Positions 35,261 through 45,103 of a stretch of 64,000 nt of DNA are shown here, piece by piece. Every line of letters starts with the position of its first letter. Position 1 is the stretch's first letter. Made by a program: the position numbers and the translations under genes. The DNA lies in contig CAZZKV010000008.1 of the NCBI GenBank assembly GCA_964654665.1, forward strand, positions 1 to 64,000. Direction: 5' to 3'. Source of the DNA: CALCKU01 sp964654665. Its GTDB lineage: Bacteria > Pseudomonadota > Alphaproteobacteria > Caulobacterales > Maricaulaceae. The notes beneath the pieces are model-generated. The model saw only the letters and a list, made by a program, of their open reading frames with translations, ran no database searches and was not told the DNA's origin.

Positions 35261-35290
35261 TTGATATAAGTCATAATTGATATAAATCAG
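35261..35290. promoter_or_regulatory. Two Fnr/FixK-like boxes in the divergent promoter
   Basis: TTGATATAAGTCAT (35261-35274) and TTGATATAAATCAG (35277-35290) both follow TTGAT-N4-ATCAA, the second with only one mismatch; centres are 16 bp apart. They lie between the VOC-first operon and the YCII gene. The Crp/Fnr protein at 27375 has the E-xx-S-R recognition helix that reads TTGAT, making it the obvious candidate. Confidence 0.55.
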
Positions 35291-35351
35291 ACGCTCAACC
35301 CTGATTTAGTATAGGCTGATATCGCCCTGTAATCACGATCCAAAGAAAATT

Positions 35352-35735
35352 ATGTCTACGCCACCCCGTATCTCCAAATTTGAAAAAGAAACCTTTATGT
35401 TTATTTGTCTGGACGGCAAATCAACACCGCCTTTGCGGGCAAAATATCTTTTTGGCCATCTTGAATACATTGAAGCCAACCATGAACATTACCGAGTGGC
35501 CGGGCCGATGCGCCGCACAGTCGATGGCGACATATACGGAAGTTTTTTCCTCGTCGAAGCCGAAAATGAAGATGCAGCCTGGGTCTTTATGCGCGGAGAC
35601 CCCTATGTCGCCTCTAACATGTATGAAAGCATTACTGTCAGCCATGTCACACCCGCTTGCGGGGCTTTAATCGGCGGCGTCATCTGGGACCAAGACGAAA
35701 TCCGTGCGAATATGGAAAAATACGCAAAAGGTTAA
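35352..35735 (+). CDS. YCII-related domain protein
   Basis: 127 residues: LFGHLEYIEANHEHYRVAGPMR, DIYGSFFLVEAENEDAAWVFMRGDPYVASNMYESITV fits the YCII family, a ferredoxin-like dimer that acts as dehalogenase- or muconolactone-isomerase-like in catabolic clusters. No clear Shine-Dalgarno precedes the ATG. Divergent from the eight-gene operon and probably under the same Fnr-like control. Confidence 0.8.
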   Translation: MSTPPRISKFEKETFMFICLDGKSTPPLRAKYLFGHLEYIEANHEHYRVAGPMRRTVDGDIYGSFFLVEAENEDAAWVFMRGDPYVASNMYESITVSHVTPACGALIGGVIWDQDEIRANMEKYAKG

Positions 35736-35820
35736 CGGCCTTACAGGCTTCGCTCTATTTCATTTATAATGAGGCTAGAGAGCGATATATACTCCGCAAA
35801 AAGCTGCTATGCAGATGCGG

Positions 35821-36762
35821 TTATTTGAGACGGTTTAATCGCTGAAACACACGCCCATCCATTACCAATAGACCTAGCGCGATTAAACCCATGCCCAAGG
35901 CTTGTAATCCAGAAAATGTTTCACCCAGAATAGTCACACCTAATAATACAGCAGAAATCGGAATCAAAAATGTCACAAGTGCCGCATTGGTTGCACCGGC
36001 TGACGCGATAAGTCGGAAGTAAAGTATATAGGCAATCACAGTGCTAAAGAAAGCTAAGCCGATAATAGACCAAATGGCTTCAAAAGGCATAGACATATCG
36101 ACCCATGGCTTGTCTATGATCAACATAAGAGGCAACAACATAAACGCAGCCATAGTGACTTGCCCTGTTGCTACAATTAGAGGGGATAACCCCCATTTCT
36201 TAAACCGCCGTGAATAGGCCCCTGCAAAAGCATAAGACAAAGCCGCCCCTAAGACGGCCAATTGTCCAAACATGGATCCTGACATTCCTTTTAAGGCTTC
36301 CGGACCTATAATCATGATCGTTCCAAACAATCCAATTATGACACCCGCTAATTTTTGCTTTGTGACGCGTTCATCAACTAATAGGGCTCCGGCAACCAAT
36401 ACGGTGAAAAATGGGGTTGTCGCATTAAAAATGGAGGCAAGCCCTGAACTGATCTGCGTTTGGCCCCATACGATAAGACAAAAAGGTATGGCATTGTTTA
36501 GCAGTCCAACAATAAAGAGCGCCATCCAATGCTGCTTTGTCTTTGGTATAGCCAGTCTCAGCGCAACTATGATACCCCATAAAGCAATGGCTGCAAGGCT
36601 CACACGCATGGTTACAATTGTGAAAGGGGGCAGGTGTTTCACCAAAATTTCTACAAAGAAAAACGAGCCACCCCAAAGAATAGAAAGGCCAACTAACACG
36701 ATAACGTCAGTCAGGTTCATTTGCTGATTAATATTTTGTGTCATGCTATCTTCTATATTCAT
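35821..36762 (-). CDS. EamA/DMT-family transporter
   Basis: 313 residues with ten predicted membrane segments in two EamA repeats (VIVLVGLSILWGGSFFFVEILVKHLPPFTIVTMRVSLAA and the second half from QLAVLGAALSYAFAGAYSRRF). The family exports metabolites such as amino acids or nucleosides. A second ATG at 36744 with an AGAAGA site is an alternative start. No operon partner. Confidence 0.88.
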   Translation of the reverse strand: MNIEDSMTQNINQQMNLTDVIVLVGLSILWGGSFFFVEILVKHLPPFTIVTMRVSLAAIALWGIIVALRLAIPKTKQHWMALFIVGLLNNAIPFCLIVWGQTQISSGLASIFNATTPFFTVLVAGALLVDERVTKQKLAGVIIGLFGTIMIIGPEALKGMSGSMFGQLAVLGAALSYAFAGAYSRRFKKWGLSPLIVATGQVTMAAFMLLPLMLIIDKPWVDMSMPFEAIWSIIGLAFFSTVIAYILYFRLIASAGATNAALVTFLIPISAVLLGVTILGETFSGLQALGMGLIALGLLVMDGRVFQRLNRLK

Positions 36763-36889
36763 AGATTCAGGCTTGTCGCCGAAAATCAGGCAAAATTCAC
36801 ATACAAATGTAATAGGACGTGAAAGGCTGTACGCTTGTCAATTGAATTTATATTGTTAAGACTAATACCTATAAAGAGGGAGCGGTATT

Positions 36890-37387
36890 ATGCGATATTA
36901 TATAATCGGAGCGCTTTGTATTGCAGCCATAGGATACGCTCCTATTACAGCCGCGCAAAGTTATGATTTCAATAACCAGAACCGAAAAGACTTAGGATTA
37001 ACCGCTGGATTTAACCTGACCCTGCCGCTGGGGCAATCCCGCAAGGATAAAACCGCGGACAAGGCCCGTATAGGGTTTCAGCTTGGTCTCAGTCAAAGAT
37101 ATGACGCCCCGAACCGTCCAACACCCCAATTACGATCAACCGGTATTCTCACCCTTGGTATTAGCTTAGATGGACACCCGAGCCTATTGATGAATGGTCA
37201 AGATATTTACGCACCTTTCTTGGCCACACACCGCACACAGGCCGATGATAACGGAGCCGAAGGTACAAACCAAACGGATGACGATAATAGAGCTAGTACC
37301 GGCACAGTTCTGGGCGCAATTGGCTTGGCCAGCGTCGTCGTTATTGGTGGTGCGGCTATTGCAATAAATAGCATTGATACAGATTAG
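36890..37387 (+). CDS. Hypothetical secreted protein with C-terminal hydrophobic segment
   Basis: 165 residues, SD GAGGGAG. A signal peptide ends near TAAQS. The mature part (LGLTAGFNLTLPLG, ARIGFQLGLSQRYD, STGILTLGISLDGHPSLLMNG) looks like a few beta-strands of a small barrel or lipocalin. An Asp/Asn-rich linker about 115-130 is followed by a hydrophobic stretch (TVLGAIGLASVVVIGGAAIAI) near the end. I do not recognise a family. A TTGTCAAT half-site at 36837-36844 upstream recalls the operators of region 1, probably by chance. Confidence 0.75.
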   Translation: MRYYIIGALCIAAIGYAPITAAQSYDFNNQNRKDLGLTAGFNLTLPLGQSRKDKTADKARIGFQLGLSQRYDAPNRPTPQLRSTGILTLGISLDGHPSLLMNGQDIYAPFLATHRTQADDNGAEGTNQTDDDNRASTGTVLGAIGLASVVVIGGAAIAINSIDTD

Positions 37388-37515
37388 GGTCAGCCCTCAT
37401 AATAATTACAGAGCTAGTCTTTTAGAACATTTTACTAAAAGCTACGCCCCAACAATACCCCGCCCCCATATAACACCCCATTGCCCCGCCGCAGGATAAA
37501 GCCTATCTTGGGTTT

Positions 37516-40500
37516 ATGAAGTTTAACCGTATATTCACGCAACACGGCAAAAGCGCCTATGACGGAATTACCTTTCGTAAGGCTATGTCAGACATTCGCG
37601 CTTTGGATGGACAGATATTGTTCCATATGGATGATATGTCTGTCCCTGAAAGCTGGTCGCAAATGGCTTGTGATATTCTGGCTCAGAAATACTTCCGCCG
37701 CGCAGGGGTACCCTCGCGCTGCAAAGCCATTGACGAAGACGATGTTCCCGACTGGCTTCGGCGCAGTGAACCGACACGTCATGCCCGCCTTGGCGGCGAA
37801 ACCGATGCGCGGCAAGTCTTTGACCGTCTAGCCGGATGCTGGACCTATTGGGGATGGAAAGGCGGTTATTTTGATACGGATAAAGATGCCCGCGTTTTTT
37901 ATGACGAATTGCGCTATATGCTCGCCGCCCAAATTGCGGCACCCAATAGTCCGCAATGGTTTAATTCAGGATTGCATTGGGCCTATGGATTAACAGGCAC
38001 GGGCCAAGGCCATTATTACACCGATTATAAAACCGGTACATTATGTGCTTCCGAAAATGCGTATGAGCATCCACAACCTCATGCCTGTTTTATTCAATCT
38101 GTCGCCGATGATCTTATAGCCGATGGCGGCATTATGGATCTTTGGACGCGCGAGGCACGCCTGTTCAAATATGGCTCTGGAACAGGGTCGAATTTCTCCG
38201 GTTTACGCGGAGCCGGTGAAGCTTTATCGGGCGGCGGGACATCCTCAGGCCTAATGAGTTTTTTAAAAATTGGGGATACATCGGCGGGCGCGATTAAATC
38301 GGGCGGTACAACACGGCGTGCCGCCAAAATGGTAATTGTCGATATTGATCACCCTGACATTGAATCCTTTATCGACTGGAAATCTTCTGAAGAAATGAAA
38401 GTCGCCGCTCTTGTCGCAGGTACAAAAGTCATAAAACGTCGCTTAACGGCGATTATGAAAGCGGGGCTTAACTGCGAGGGGCCAGAGGCTGTCTGTTTTG
38501 ACCCCGCACAAAATGCGGCTTTAAAACGCGAAATGAAGGCAGCCCGGCGTGATGGTGTTCCCGACGGCGCTATTTCCCGTGCTATACAATTGGCCCGCCA
38601 AGGTATTGATACAATCGACATAGAAGACTTAAGTACAGATTGGGACAGCAAGGCCTATGCGACTGTATCCGGACAAAATGCCAATAATACTGTGCGTTTG
38701 CCCGATCAATTTCTTAAAGCTGTGCACAATGACGAAACATGGGACTTAATCAGGCGTACAGACGGAGCCATTGCCAAATCGGTTTCAGCGCGTGATTTAT
38801 GGAACCGGATTGGCCGTGCCGCTTGGGGCAGTGCCGATCCGGGCCTGCAATTCCATGATACAATCAATGCATGGAACACCTGTCCCCAAAGCGGGGCTAT
38901 TACAGCGTCAAATCCGTGTTCTGAATATATGTTTCTGGATGACACAGCCTGTAACCTCGCCTCGCTTAATTTGATAAAATTCAAAACCCATGACGGCGGG
39001 TTTGACGTCAAACGCTTTGAAGCCACCTGCCGACTTTGGACAGTTGTATTGGAAATATCGGTCTTAATGGCCCAATTTCCATCACAAGCCATTGCCCAGC
39101 GGTCTTTTGAGTTTCGTACATTGGGTTTAGGCTATGCTAATCTGGGGGGACTACTTATGTCCTGCGGCATAGCCTATGACAGTACATTAGGACGGCAAGC
39201 AGCCGGCAATATCACCGCCCTTTTATCCGGAACCGCTTATGCTGCATCCGCCGAAATGGCAAAAGAGCTGGGCGCTTTCCCGGCTCATAAAAAAAATAAA
39301 GACGCCATGTTGCGTGTCATTCAAAACCATCGCCGTGCCGCAGACGGGCGCAAGCGCTTTGACGGATTATCCTATGTGCCTATGGGACTTAAAAAATCTG
39401 ATAATCCATTCGACGAGGTCCGTAGCCGTGCAGCTGCCATATGGAAACACGCCGAAACACAAGGCGCGCTTTATGGATATCGTAACGCACAAGTCAGCGT
39501 AATCGCACCGACGGGTACAATCGGCCTTGTCATGGATTGCGATACAACGGGAATCGAGCCTGATTTTGCCCTGATAAAACACAAAAAACTCGCAGGGGGT
39601 GGATATTTTCGAATTATCAATCGGGCTGTTCCCACAGCCCTTAACACCTTGGGTTATAACGAAAAAGAGATCGCAGATATTGAACGCTATATGCTGGGGC
39701 ATCGTACCTTAAAGAAGGCCCCTGGTATTAATCACAAACAGCTCAAAGCTCGCGGGTTCAGCGACCATGAACTCGATAAATTGGAAACCATGCTCGCAGA
39801 TGTTTTTGATATCCGGCCTCTTTTTAGCGTCGCTAATTTCGGTGTAGAATTTTGCCGTGAAGCTCTGGGAATGACCGCGGAACAGCTTGAAGAATTTGCC
39901 GCTAACCTCTTACCTTTCTTAGGATTTTCTTATAGTGAACTCATGGCCGCGAATATATATTGCGTCGGCGCCATGACCGTCGAAGGCGCGCCCCATATTA
40001 AACCTGATCACCTTGCGGTATTTGATTGTGCAACCCCCTGCGGTCCAACCGGCACGCGTGTTTTATCCGCGCAAAGCCATCTGTTGATGATGGCCGCAGC
40101 CCAACCCTTTATCTCGGGTGCTATTTCAAAAACAGTCAATATGCCATCTACAGCAAGCGTTAAACATTGCTCGGATATTTACTATAATGCTTGGACTTTA
40201 GGCCTCAAATCTATTGCCCTTTACCGGGATGGTTCTAAACTCTCACAACCTCTGAACAGTGCGGTTTTCAGTGCCGATGATCTGGACGCAATGGAAAGTG
40301 CTGATGACATCAATACAAAGGCCCGCATAGGGGCTGAGCGTATTGTCGAAAAAATCATCGAACGCGTAGTCGAAAGGCCGACAGAACGCCGCCGCCTACC
40401 TGACCGGCGTACGGGTTATATTCAAAAAGCAACCATTGGCGGACATAAAGTCTATTTACATACGGGTGAATTTAAATCCGGTAAATTAGGCGAAATATTC

Positions 40501-41160
40501 ATTGATATGCATAAAGAAGGGGCCGCCTTCCGCAGCCTGATGAATAATTTTGCTATCGCCATTTCTATTGGCTTGCAATATGGTGTGCCTTTAGAAGAAT
40601 TTGTCGAAGCATATGTCTTTACACGGTTCGAACCCTCTGGCCCTGTGACGGGTAATGATAAAATTCGTTTTGCCAATTCTATTCTTGATTATATTTTCCG
40701 TGAACTCGGTATTTCCTATCTTGGCTGGACAGATTTAGCCCATAGTACCGGCGAAGATGGGGCTCCTGATGCACTGGGTGCTGGCGCGGCAGAACGGAAC
40801 CCATCCGGGCGGAATGAACCGGGGGAACAATTACTACTGCCCGGTTATTCAAAAGGGTTTTTACGATCCGGAGCGGGCGATGATACAAATATTCTTCCCT
40901 TTGCCCGCCAAATGAAAAAACGACACGCCGATAATGACGATCCCTTACAGCTCGATATCGAGGACAGCGCTGTTGATAGCGCTCTGGAAACTGATATCCA
41001 AAAGGCATCCGCATCAGGATTGTTTGGCACGCCCAATCAAACCTCCCGTTTCAAAGGATATACTGGTGATGCCTGCCCGGAATGCGGGCATTTTACGTTA
41101 ACCCGTAATGGAACGTGCCAAAAATGCGATACATGCGGAGCCACAACAGGGTGCTCCTAA
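37516..41160 (+). CDS. nrdJ: Class II (adenosylcobalamin-dependent) ribonucleotide reductase
   Basis: 1214 residues, typical of the long alphaproteobacterial NrdJ. It reduces ribonucleoside diphosphates to deoxynucleotides with an adenosylcobalamin radical, independent of oxygen. Landmarks: QWFNSGLHWAYGLTG, PHACFIQSV, GSGTGSNFSGLRG, SNPCSEYMFLDDTACNLASLNL (active-site Asn/Cys/Glu region), APTGTIGLVMDCDTTGIEP, and a C-terminal cysteine-rich tail (CPECGHFTLTRNGTCQKCDTC and terminal GCS) that probably re-reduces the active site and may bind zinc. It stands alone. The leader of 128 bp has no recognisable B12 riboswitch. Confidence 0.96.
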   Translation: MKFNRIFTQHGKSAYDGITFRKAMSDIRALDGQILFHMDDMSVPESWSQMACDILAQKYFRRAGVPSRCKAIDEDDVPDWLRRSEPTRHARLGGETDARQVFDRLAGCWTYWGWKGGYFDTDKDARVFYDELRYMLAAQIAAPNSPQWFNSGLHWAYGLTGTGQGHYYTDYKTGTLCASENAYEHPQPHACFIQSVADDLIADGGIMDLWTREARLFKYGSGTGSNFSGLRGAGEALSGGGTSSGLMSFLKIGDTSAGAIKSGGTTRRAAKMVIVDIDHPDIESFIDWKSSEEMKVAALVAGTKVIKRRLTAIMKAGLNCEGPEAVCFDPAQNAALKREMKAARRDGVPDGAISRAIQLARQGIDTIDIEDLSTDWDSKAYATVSGQNANNTVRLPDQFLKAVHNDETWDLIRRTDGAIAKSVSARDLWNRIGRAAWGSADPGLQFHDTINAWNTCPQSGAITASNPCSEYMFLDDTACNLASLNLIKFKTHDGGFDVKRFEATCRLWTVVLEISVLMAQFPSQAIAQRSFEFRTLGLGYANLGGLLMSCGIAYDSTLGRQAAGNITALLSGTAYAASAEMAKELGAFPAHKKNKDAMLRVIQNHRRAADGRKRFDGLSYVPMGLKKSDNPFDEVRSRAAAIWKHAETQGALYGYRNAQVSVIAPTGTIGLVMDCDTTGIEPDFALIKHKKLAGGGYFRIINRAVPTALNTLGYNEKEIADIERYMLGHRTLKKAPGINHKQLKARGFSDHELDKLETMLADVFDIRPLFSVANFGVEFCREALGMTAEQLEEFAANLLPFLGFSYSELMAANIYCVGAMTVEGAPHIKPDHLAVFDCATPCGPTGTRVLSAQSHLLMMAAAQPFISGAISKTVNMPSTASVKHCSDIYYNAWTLGLKSIALYRDGSKLSQPLNSAVFSADDLDAMESADDINTKARIGAERIVEKIIERVVERPTERRRLPDRRTGYIQKATIGGHKVYLHTGEFKSGKLGEIFIDMHKEGAAFRSLMNNFAIAISIGLQYGVPLEEFVEAYVFTRFEPSGPVTGNDKIRFANSILDYIFRELGISYLGWTDLAHSTGEDGAPDALGAGAAERNPSGRNEPGEQLLLPGYSKGFLRSGAGDDTNILPFARQMKKRHADNDDPLQLDIEDSAVDSALETDIQKASASGLFGTPNQTSRFKGYTGDACPECGHFTLTRNGTCQKCDTCGATTGCS

Positions 41161-41259
41161 GGCTTGGCTTGTAAAAAAATAGAGACCTTACTGTAAAAAT
41201 TCGGATTTATTACGTGAATTTTACTACCGAAATCACATAATCGGTTCTATAAGTACTCT

Positions 41260-42174
41260 ATGAAAATTGCGGCTTGTATAAAAATCATTGCTTTGTCAGT
41301 GAGTCTTATCTCTTTGGCACAATCAGCTTTTGGCCAAATTCGTATTAACCAAAGACTACATAGCACGGCTGGATCATGCTCTGGATGCGACCTATCCAAA
41401 ACAACTATGAATGGTCTGAAAATTCATGATTCTGACTTCTCTAGTTCTCTTTTTAATGGATCAAACCTCTCTGGAGCCAGCTTTGACCGCTCAAACCTAT
41501 CCGGCGCGCATTTTAAAAAAGCGCTGCTACTACGAGCCGAAGGCCGACAAGTCAATATGTCCGGTGCCGATTTTCGCGACACAACATGGACTGAAGCCAG
41601 CCTTCTGGAAACAAATTTTAAACAAGCGAATTTATACCGTGCAGACTTAACCCGCACAACGTTTAATAAATCTGACTTTTCCGGTGCCAGCTTGATTGGG
41701 GCCATCGCTCCGGATTCTAAATTTAAAGACACACATTTTGTTGGCGCACGGCTCGACCACGTCAATTTGAAAAATGCCGATCTTTCGCGCGGGATATTCC
41801 ACGATGCGAAATTTGGGAATGCTATATTGCTGGGTGCTAATTTGGATGGGGCTGACTTCTCATCTGCGGATTTATCACAGGCTCAAGGGCTTAAACAAGA
41901 GCAACTGGATGAAGCTTGCGGCAATATGAATACGGTTCTGCCTGTCGGTCTCTCCGTCGCCTACTGCAAAGCCAATGATTTCCAAACCCATAGTAATATA
42001 GATCATCATAAATTACCGCCGCATATGAAACGTGCTGCTGCCGATCTGGATGAGGCTATGGCGACTCTTGAAAAACTTATGTCCGACCCACCGGAGTCAA
42101 AAAAGAAGCTAAAACGTAAATTGCAAGCCATTCACGCTGATTTAGCGGCCAGCCGCAAAGCCATTGAACGCTAA
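41260..42174 (+). CDS. Exported pentapeptide-repeat protein
   Basis: 304 residues. A signal peptide (ALSVSLISLAQSAFGQ) is followed by a pentapeptide-repeat helix from about 45 to 215 (SGASFDRSNLSGAHFKKA and many A(D/N)LxX units). A Cys pair CSGC marks the start of the repeats. A charged helical C-terminus covers about 245-304. Exported pentapeptide proteins have no general function; gyrase protection is unlikely for a periplasmic one. It stands 100 bp after nrdJ and probably has its own promoter. Confidence 0.85.
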   Translation: MKIAACIKIIALSVSLISLAQSAFGQIRINQRLHSTAGSCSGCDLSKTTMNGLKIHDSDFSSSLFNGSNLSGASFDRSNLSGAHFKKALLLRAEGRQVNMSGADFRDTTWTEASLLETNFKQANLYRADLTRTTFNKSDFSGASLIGAIAPDSKFKDTHFVGARLDHVNLKNADLSRGIFHDAKFGNAILLGANLDGADFSSADLSQAQGLKQEQLDEACGNMNTVLPVGLSVAYCKANDFQTHSNIDHHKLPPHMKRAAADLDEAMATLEKLMSDPPESKKKLKRKLQAIHADLAASRKAIER

Positions 42175-42190
42175 TCAACAGTCCGCCTTA

Positions 42191-44011
42191 TTAAGCTTTC
42201 GGATCAACCGGTACCAGTTTTATATTCAATTCTTTCAATTGCTTAGCATCCACCTGCGCAGGTGCATTCATCATTAAATCCTGTGCTTGGCCGTTCATGG
42301 GGAACAAAATTACATCGCGAATTGTATTCGTTCCAGCTAGCAGCATAACAATGCGATCAACACCCGGTGCAATACCGCCGTGGGGCGGGGCTCCGTATTT
42401 AAAGGCATTAATCATACCGGCGAATTTATCATCCACCACTTCAGGGCCATAACCGGCCAGTTCGAAAGCCTTATACATGATTTCAGGCTTATGGTTTCTA
42501 ATTGCGCCTGATGATAATTCAACGCCATTACAAACAATGTCATATTGATATGCGAGGATATCGAGTTGTTTTTCAACCGTATCAGCAGCTTGTAAAACAT
42601 CCATACCACCTTGCGGCATAGAAAAGGGGTTATGACTGAAATCAACTTTTTTATTATCTTCATCCCATTCATACATCGGGAAATCCACAATCCAGCAGAA
42701 TTTGAATACACCTTCTTCGATCATATCCAAATCAGCCGCTACCTTATTGCGCGCGGCCCCTGCCAGTTTATAAGCGGCGTCTTTTTTGCCCGCAGAGAAG
42801 AAAATACCATCGCCCGCGCCAAGTCCCATTGTTGTCAATAAAGCGCTCAAATGGTCAGGGTCAAAATTCTTGAGAACGGGGTCTTGAGACTCCACGCCTC
42901 CGTCATCTGCCTCTTTAAGCCGGGCATAGCCCAGACCGGGCATTTGCATCTCTTTCTTGGCCCATTTATCCATAGTATCAAAAAATTTACGCGACTGGGA
43001 TGCAGCAGCTTGCGGGGCTGGAATAGCAATAACTTTACCGCCAGAGCCTGTAATTTTGGCGAAAATGCCGAATCCTGTCTTAGCCTCATCTGTAAAGAAA
43101 TCCGAAACATCGGTCAGCTCAAATGGTATCCGCAAATCCGGCTTGTCCGAACCATATTTTTCCATACTTTCTTTATAGGGAATACGGGGAAACGGCGTTT
43201 GCACATCGCGCCCATCAGCAAATTCTTCAAATACTCCGGCCATAACAGGCTCAATCGCATTGAAAACATCGTCTTGTGTGACAAAACTCATTTCCATATC
43301 GAGCTGATAAAACTCTCCCGGAGAGCGATCAGCGCGGCCATCCTCATCACGGAAACATGGCGCTATTTGAAAATACCGATCAAATCCCGCAACCATGATT
43401 AATTGCTTAAATTGCTGCGGAGCCTGCGGCAGGGCGTAAAACTTACCGGGGTTTACCCGCGAGGGCACAAGAAAATCACGCGCACCTTCTGGCGAACTTG
43501 CCGTTAAAATCGGTGTTTGAAACTCGGTAAATCCTTGGTCAATCATACGGCGACGCAACGAATTAATAACCTGTCCCCGCAGAATAATATTTTTATGCAG
43601 AGTTTCGCGGCGTAAATCGAGATAACGATGTGTCAGGCGTATATCTTCGGGATAGTCCTGCTCGCCAAAGACCGGCAAAGGCAATTTTGCTGCCGGGCTT
43701 TCAATTGTCATAATATCAGCCCGCAATTCAACTTCACCTGTCGGAATATCCGCATTCACAGCGTCAGCATCACGTAACAACAATTCCCCCTCGACAGTAA
43801 TAACACTTTCGGAAGGGCACCGCTTGGCCTCTTCGTAAAACTGCGCCGTTGGATAAACCACAATCTGGCTAATCCCATAATGATCGCGTAAATCAATAAA
43901 CAAGGCATTCGCATGTTCGCGTTTACGGTGAACCCAGCCGGATAGCTTGACCGTTTGGCCAACAAGATTTTTGCGCAATTCCCCGCATGTATGGGACCGA
44001 TAAGCGTGCAT
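42191..44011 (-). CDS. aspS: Aspartyl-tRNA synthetase
   Basis: Start at ATG 44011 with SD AGGAG, giving 606 residues; an in-frame extension of 69 codons upstream lacks family similarity. The N-terminal OB-fold (LVGQTVKLSGWVHRKREHANALFIDLRDHYG), class II motif 2 (CFRDEDGRADRSPGEFYQLDMEMSF) and motif 3 (GAPPHGGIAPGVDRIVMLLAG) are all present, with the bacterial GAD insertion between. It charges tRNA-Asp. No Gat genes are in view, so discriminating or non-discriminating status is not decided here. Confidence 0.97.
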   Translation of the reverse strand: MHAYRSHTCGELRKNLVGQTVKLSGWVHRKREHANALFIDLRDHYGISQIVVYPTAQFYEEAKRCPSESVITVEGELLLRDADAVNADIPTGEVELRADIMTIESPAAKLPLPVFGEQDYPEDIRLTHRYLDLRRETLHKNIILRGQVINSLRRRMIDQGFTEFQTPILTASSPEGARDFLVPSRVNPGKFYALPQAPQQFKQLIMVAGFDRYFQIAPCFRDEDGRADRSPGEFYQLDMEMSFVTQDDVFNAIEPVMAGVFEEFADGRDVQTPFPRIPYKESMEKYGSDKPDLRIPFELTDVSDFFTDEAKTGFGIFAKITGSGGKVIAIPAPQAAASQSRKFFDTMDKWAKKEMQMPGLGYARLKEADDGGVESQDPVLKNFDPDHLSALLTTMGLGAGDGIFFSAGKKDAAYKLAGAARNKVAADLDMIEEGVFKFCWIVDFPMYEWDEDNKKVDFSHNPFSMPQGGMDVLQAADTVEKQLDILAYQYDIVCNGVELSSGAIRNHKPEIMYKAFELAGYGPEVVDDKFAGMINAFKYGAPPHGGIAPGVDRIVMLLAGTNTIRDVILFPMNGQAQDLMMNAPAQVDAKQLKELNIKLVPVDPKA

Positions 44012-44164
44012 GGATAGCTCCTGTATTTCACAGGGTCGATTAAGCCTTGCGCCGCGCAAGTCAAGTGGGTTTGCAGCAACTATGGCATTCACAAGACATT
44101 GACCCATCATTAGTCGCGTTTTAAAGAGCCTGCCCAAACTCTGGTTAATGCCACGAAAGCCACA

Positions 44165-45103
44165 ATGACCTATTGCGTAGCCGCCCTTTATCATTTCACT
44201 CGACTGAGTGACTATCAACAGCTCAAAACGCCTTTGTTGGGGCTATGCGAGATGCTGGATATCAAAGGTACAATCTTACTGGCCTATGAAGGCATTAATG
44301 GCACAGTCGCGGGTACAGATAACGCTATTTCGCAGCTCTTGGACTTTTTACGGGCCGACCCCCGCCTATCGACATTGGATTACAAAGAATCGCGCGCGCA
44401 AGACAGACCATTTTACCGTATGAAAGTCCGTCTCAAACGCGAGATTGTTACGATGGGTATCGACGGTATTGATCCCAATGACACCGTTGGCACCTATGTT
44501 GACCCAGGTGACTGGAACGAGCTGATTTCTGACCCTGATGTTATTCTCATCGACACACGCAATGATTATGAGGTTGAAATCGGTAGTTTTAAAGGGGCTG
44601 TTAATCCCGTCACCCAAAGCTTTCGCGAATTTCCGCAATGGGTTGAAAATAACCGAGATAAACTCAACAAACCCAAAGTCGCTATGTTCTGCACAGGCGG
44701 CATTCGCTGCGAGAAAGCCAGTTCCTATATGAAACAAAACGGGTTTGAAGATGTCTATCATCTCAAAGGCGGCATTCTCAAATATCTGGAGACACAGCCC
44801 AAAGATGAAAGCCTGTGGGACGGCGACTGTTTTGTTTTTGACCAACGTGTTGCCGTGGGGCATGGGCTGCAACAAAGCCGTTATGATCAATGTTTTGCCT
44901 GCCGTTATCCAATTACGGATGAGGATAAACACTCCCCGCATTATATCAAAGGCGTGTCTTGTCCGCGTTGTATTGAAACTATAAGCGAGGATCAGAAGGC
45001 CCGGTTTTCCGAACGCCAGAAACAAATCGAACTGGCCAAAAAACGCGGAGAAGACCATATTGGCCGTATAAGTGATAATACATTGGCAAGCAGGCCCTTA
45101 TGA
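44165..45103 (+). CDS. trhO: tRNA uridine(34) 5-hydroxylase, rhodanese type
   Basis: 312 residues, the YceA/TrhO family that forms ho5U at the wobble position of tRNA with O2. It has an N-terminal domain (LLAYEGINGTVAG), a rhodanese domain with catalytic Cys176 in MFCTGGIRCEK, and a C-terminal zinc-like segment (CFACRYP ... CPRC). Divergent from aspS with 153 bp between starts. The stop overlaps the following GST ATG by four bases. Confidence 0.93.
   Translation: MTYCVAALYHFTRLSDYQQLKTPLLGLCEMLDIKGTILLAYEGINGTVAGTDNAISQLLDFLRADPRLSTLDYKESRAQDRPFYRMKVRLKREIVTMGIDGIDPNDTVGTYVDPGDWNELISDPDVILIDTRNDYEVEIGSFKGAVNPVTQSFREFPQWVENNRDKLNKPKVAMFCTGGIRCEKASSYMKQNGFEDVYHLKGGILKYLETQPKDESLWDGDCFVFDQRVAVGHGLQQSRYDQCFACRYPITDEDKHSPHYIKGVSCPRCIETISEDQKARFSERQKQIELAKKRGEDHIGRISDNTLASRPL

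Noticed and set aside
44012..44218. 69-codon N-terminal extension of aspS
   Set aside because: No similarity to the synthetase family, no ribosome site, and it overlaps the start of the divergent trhO gene.
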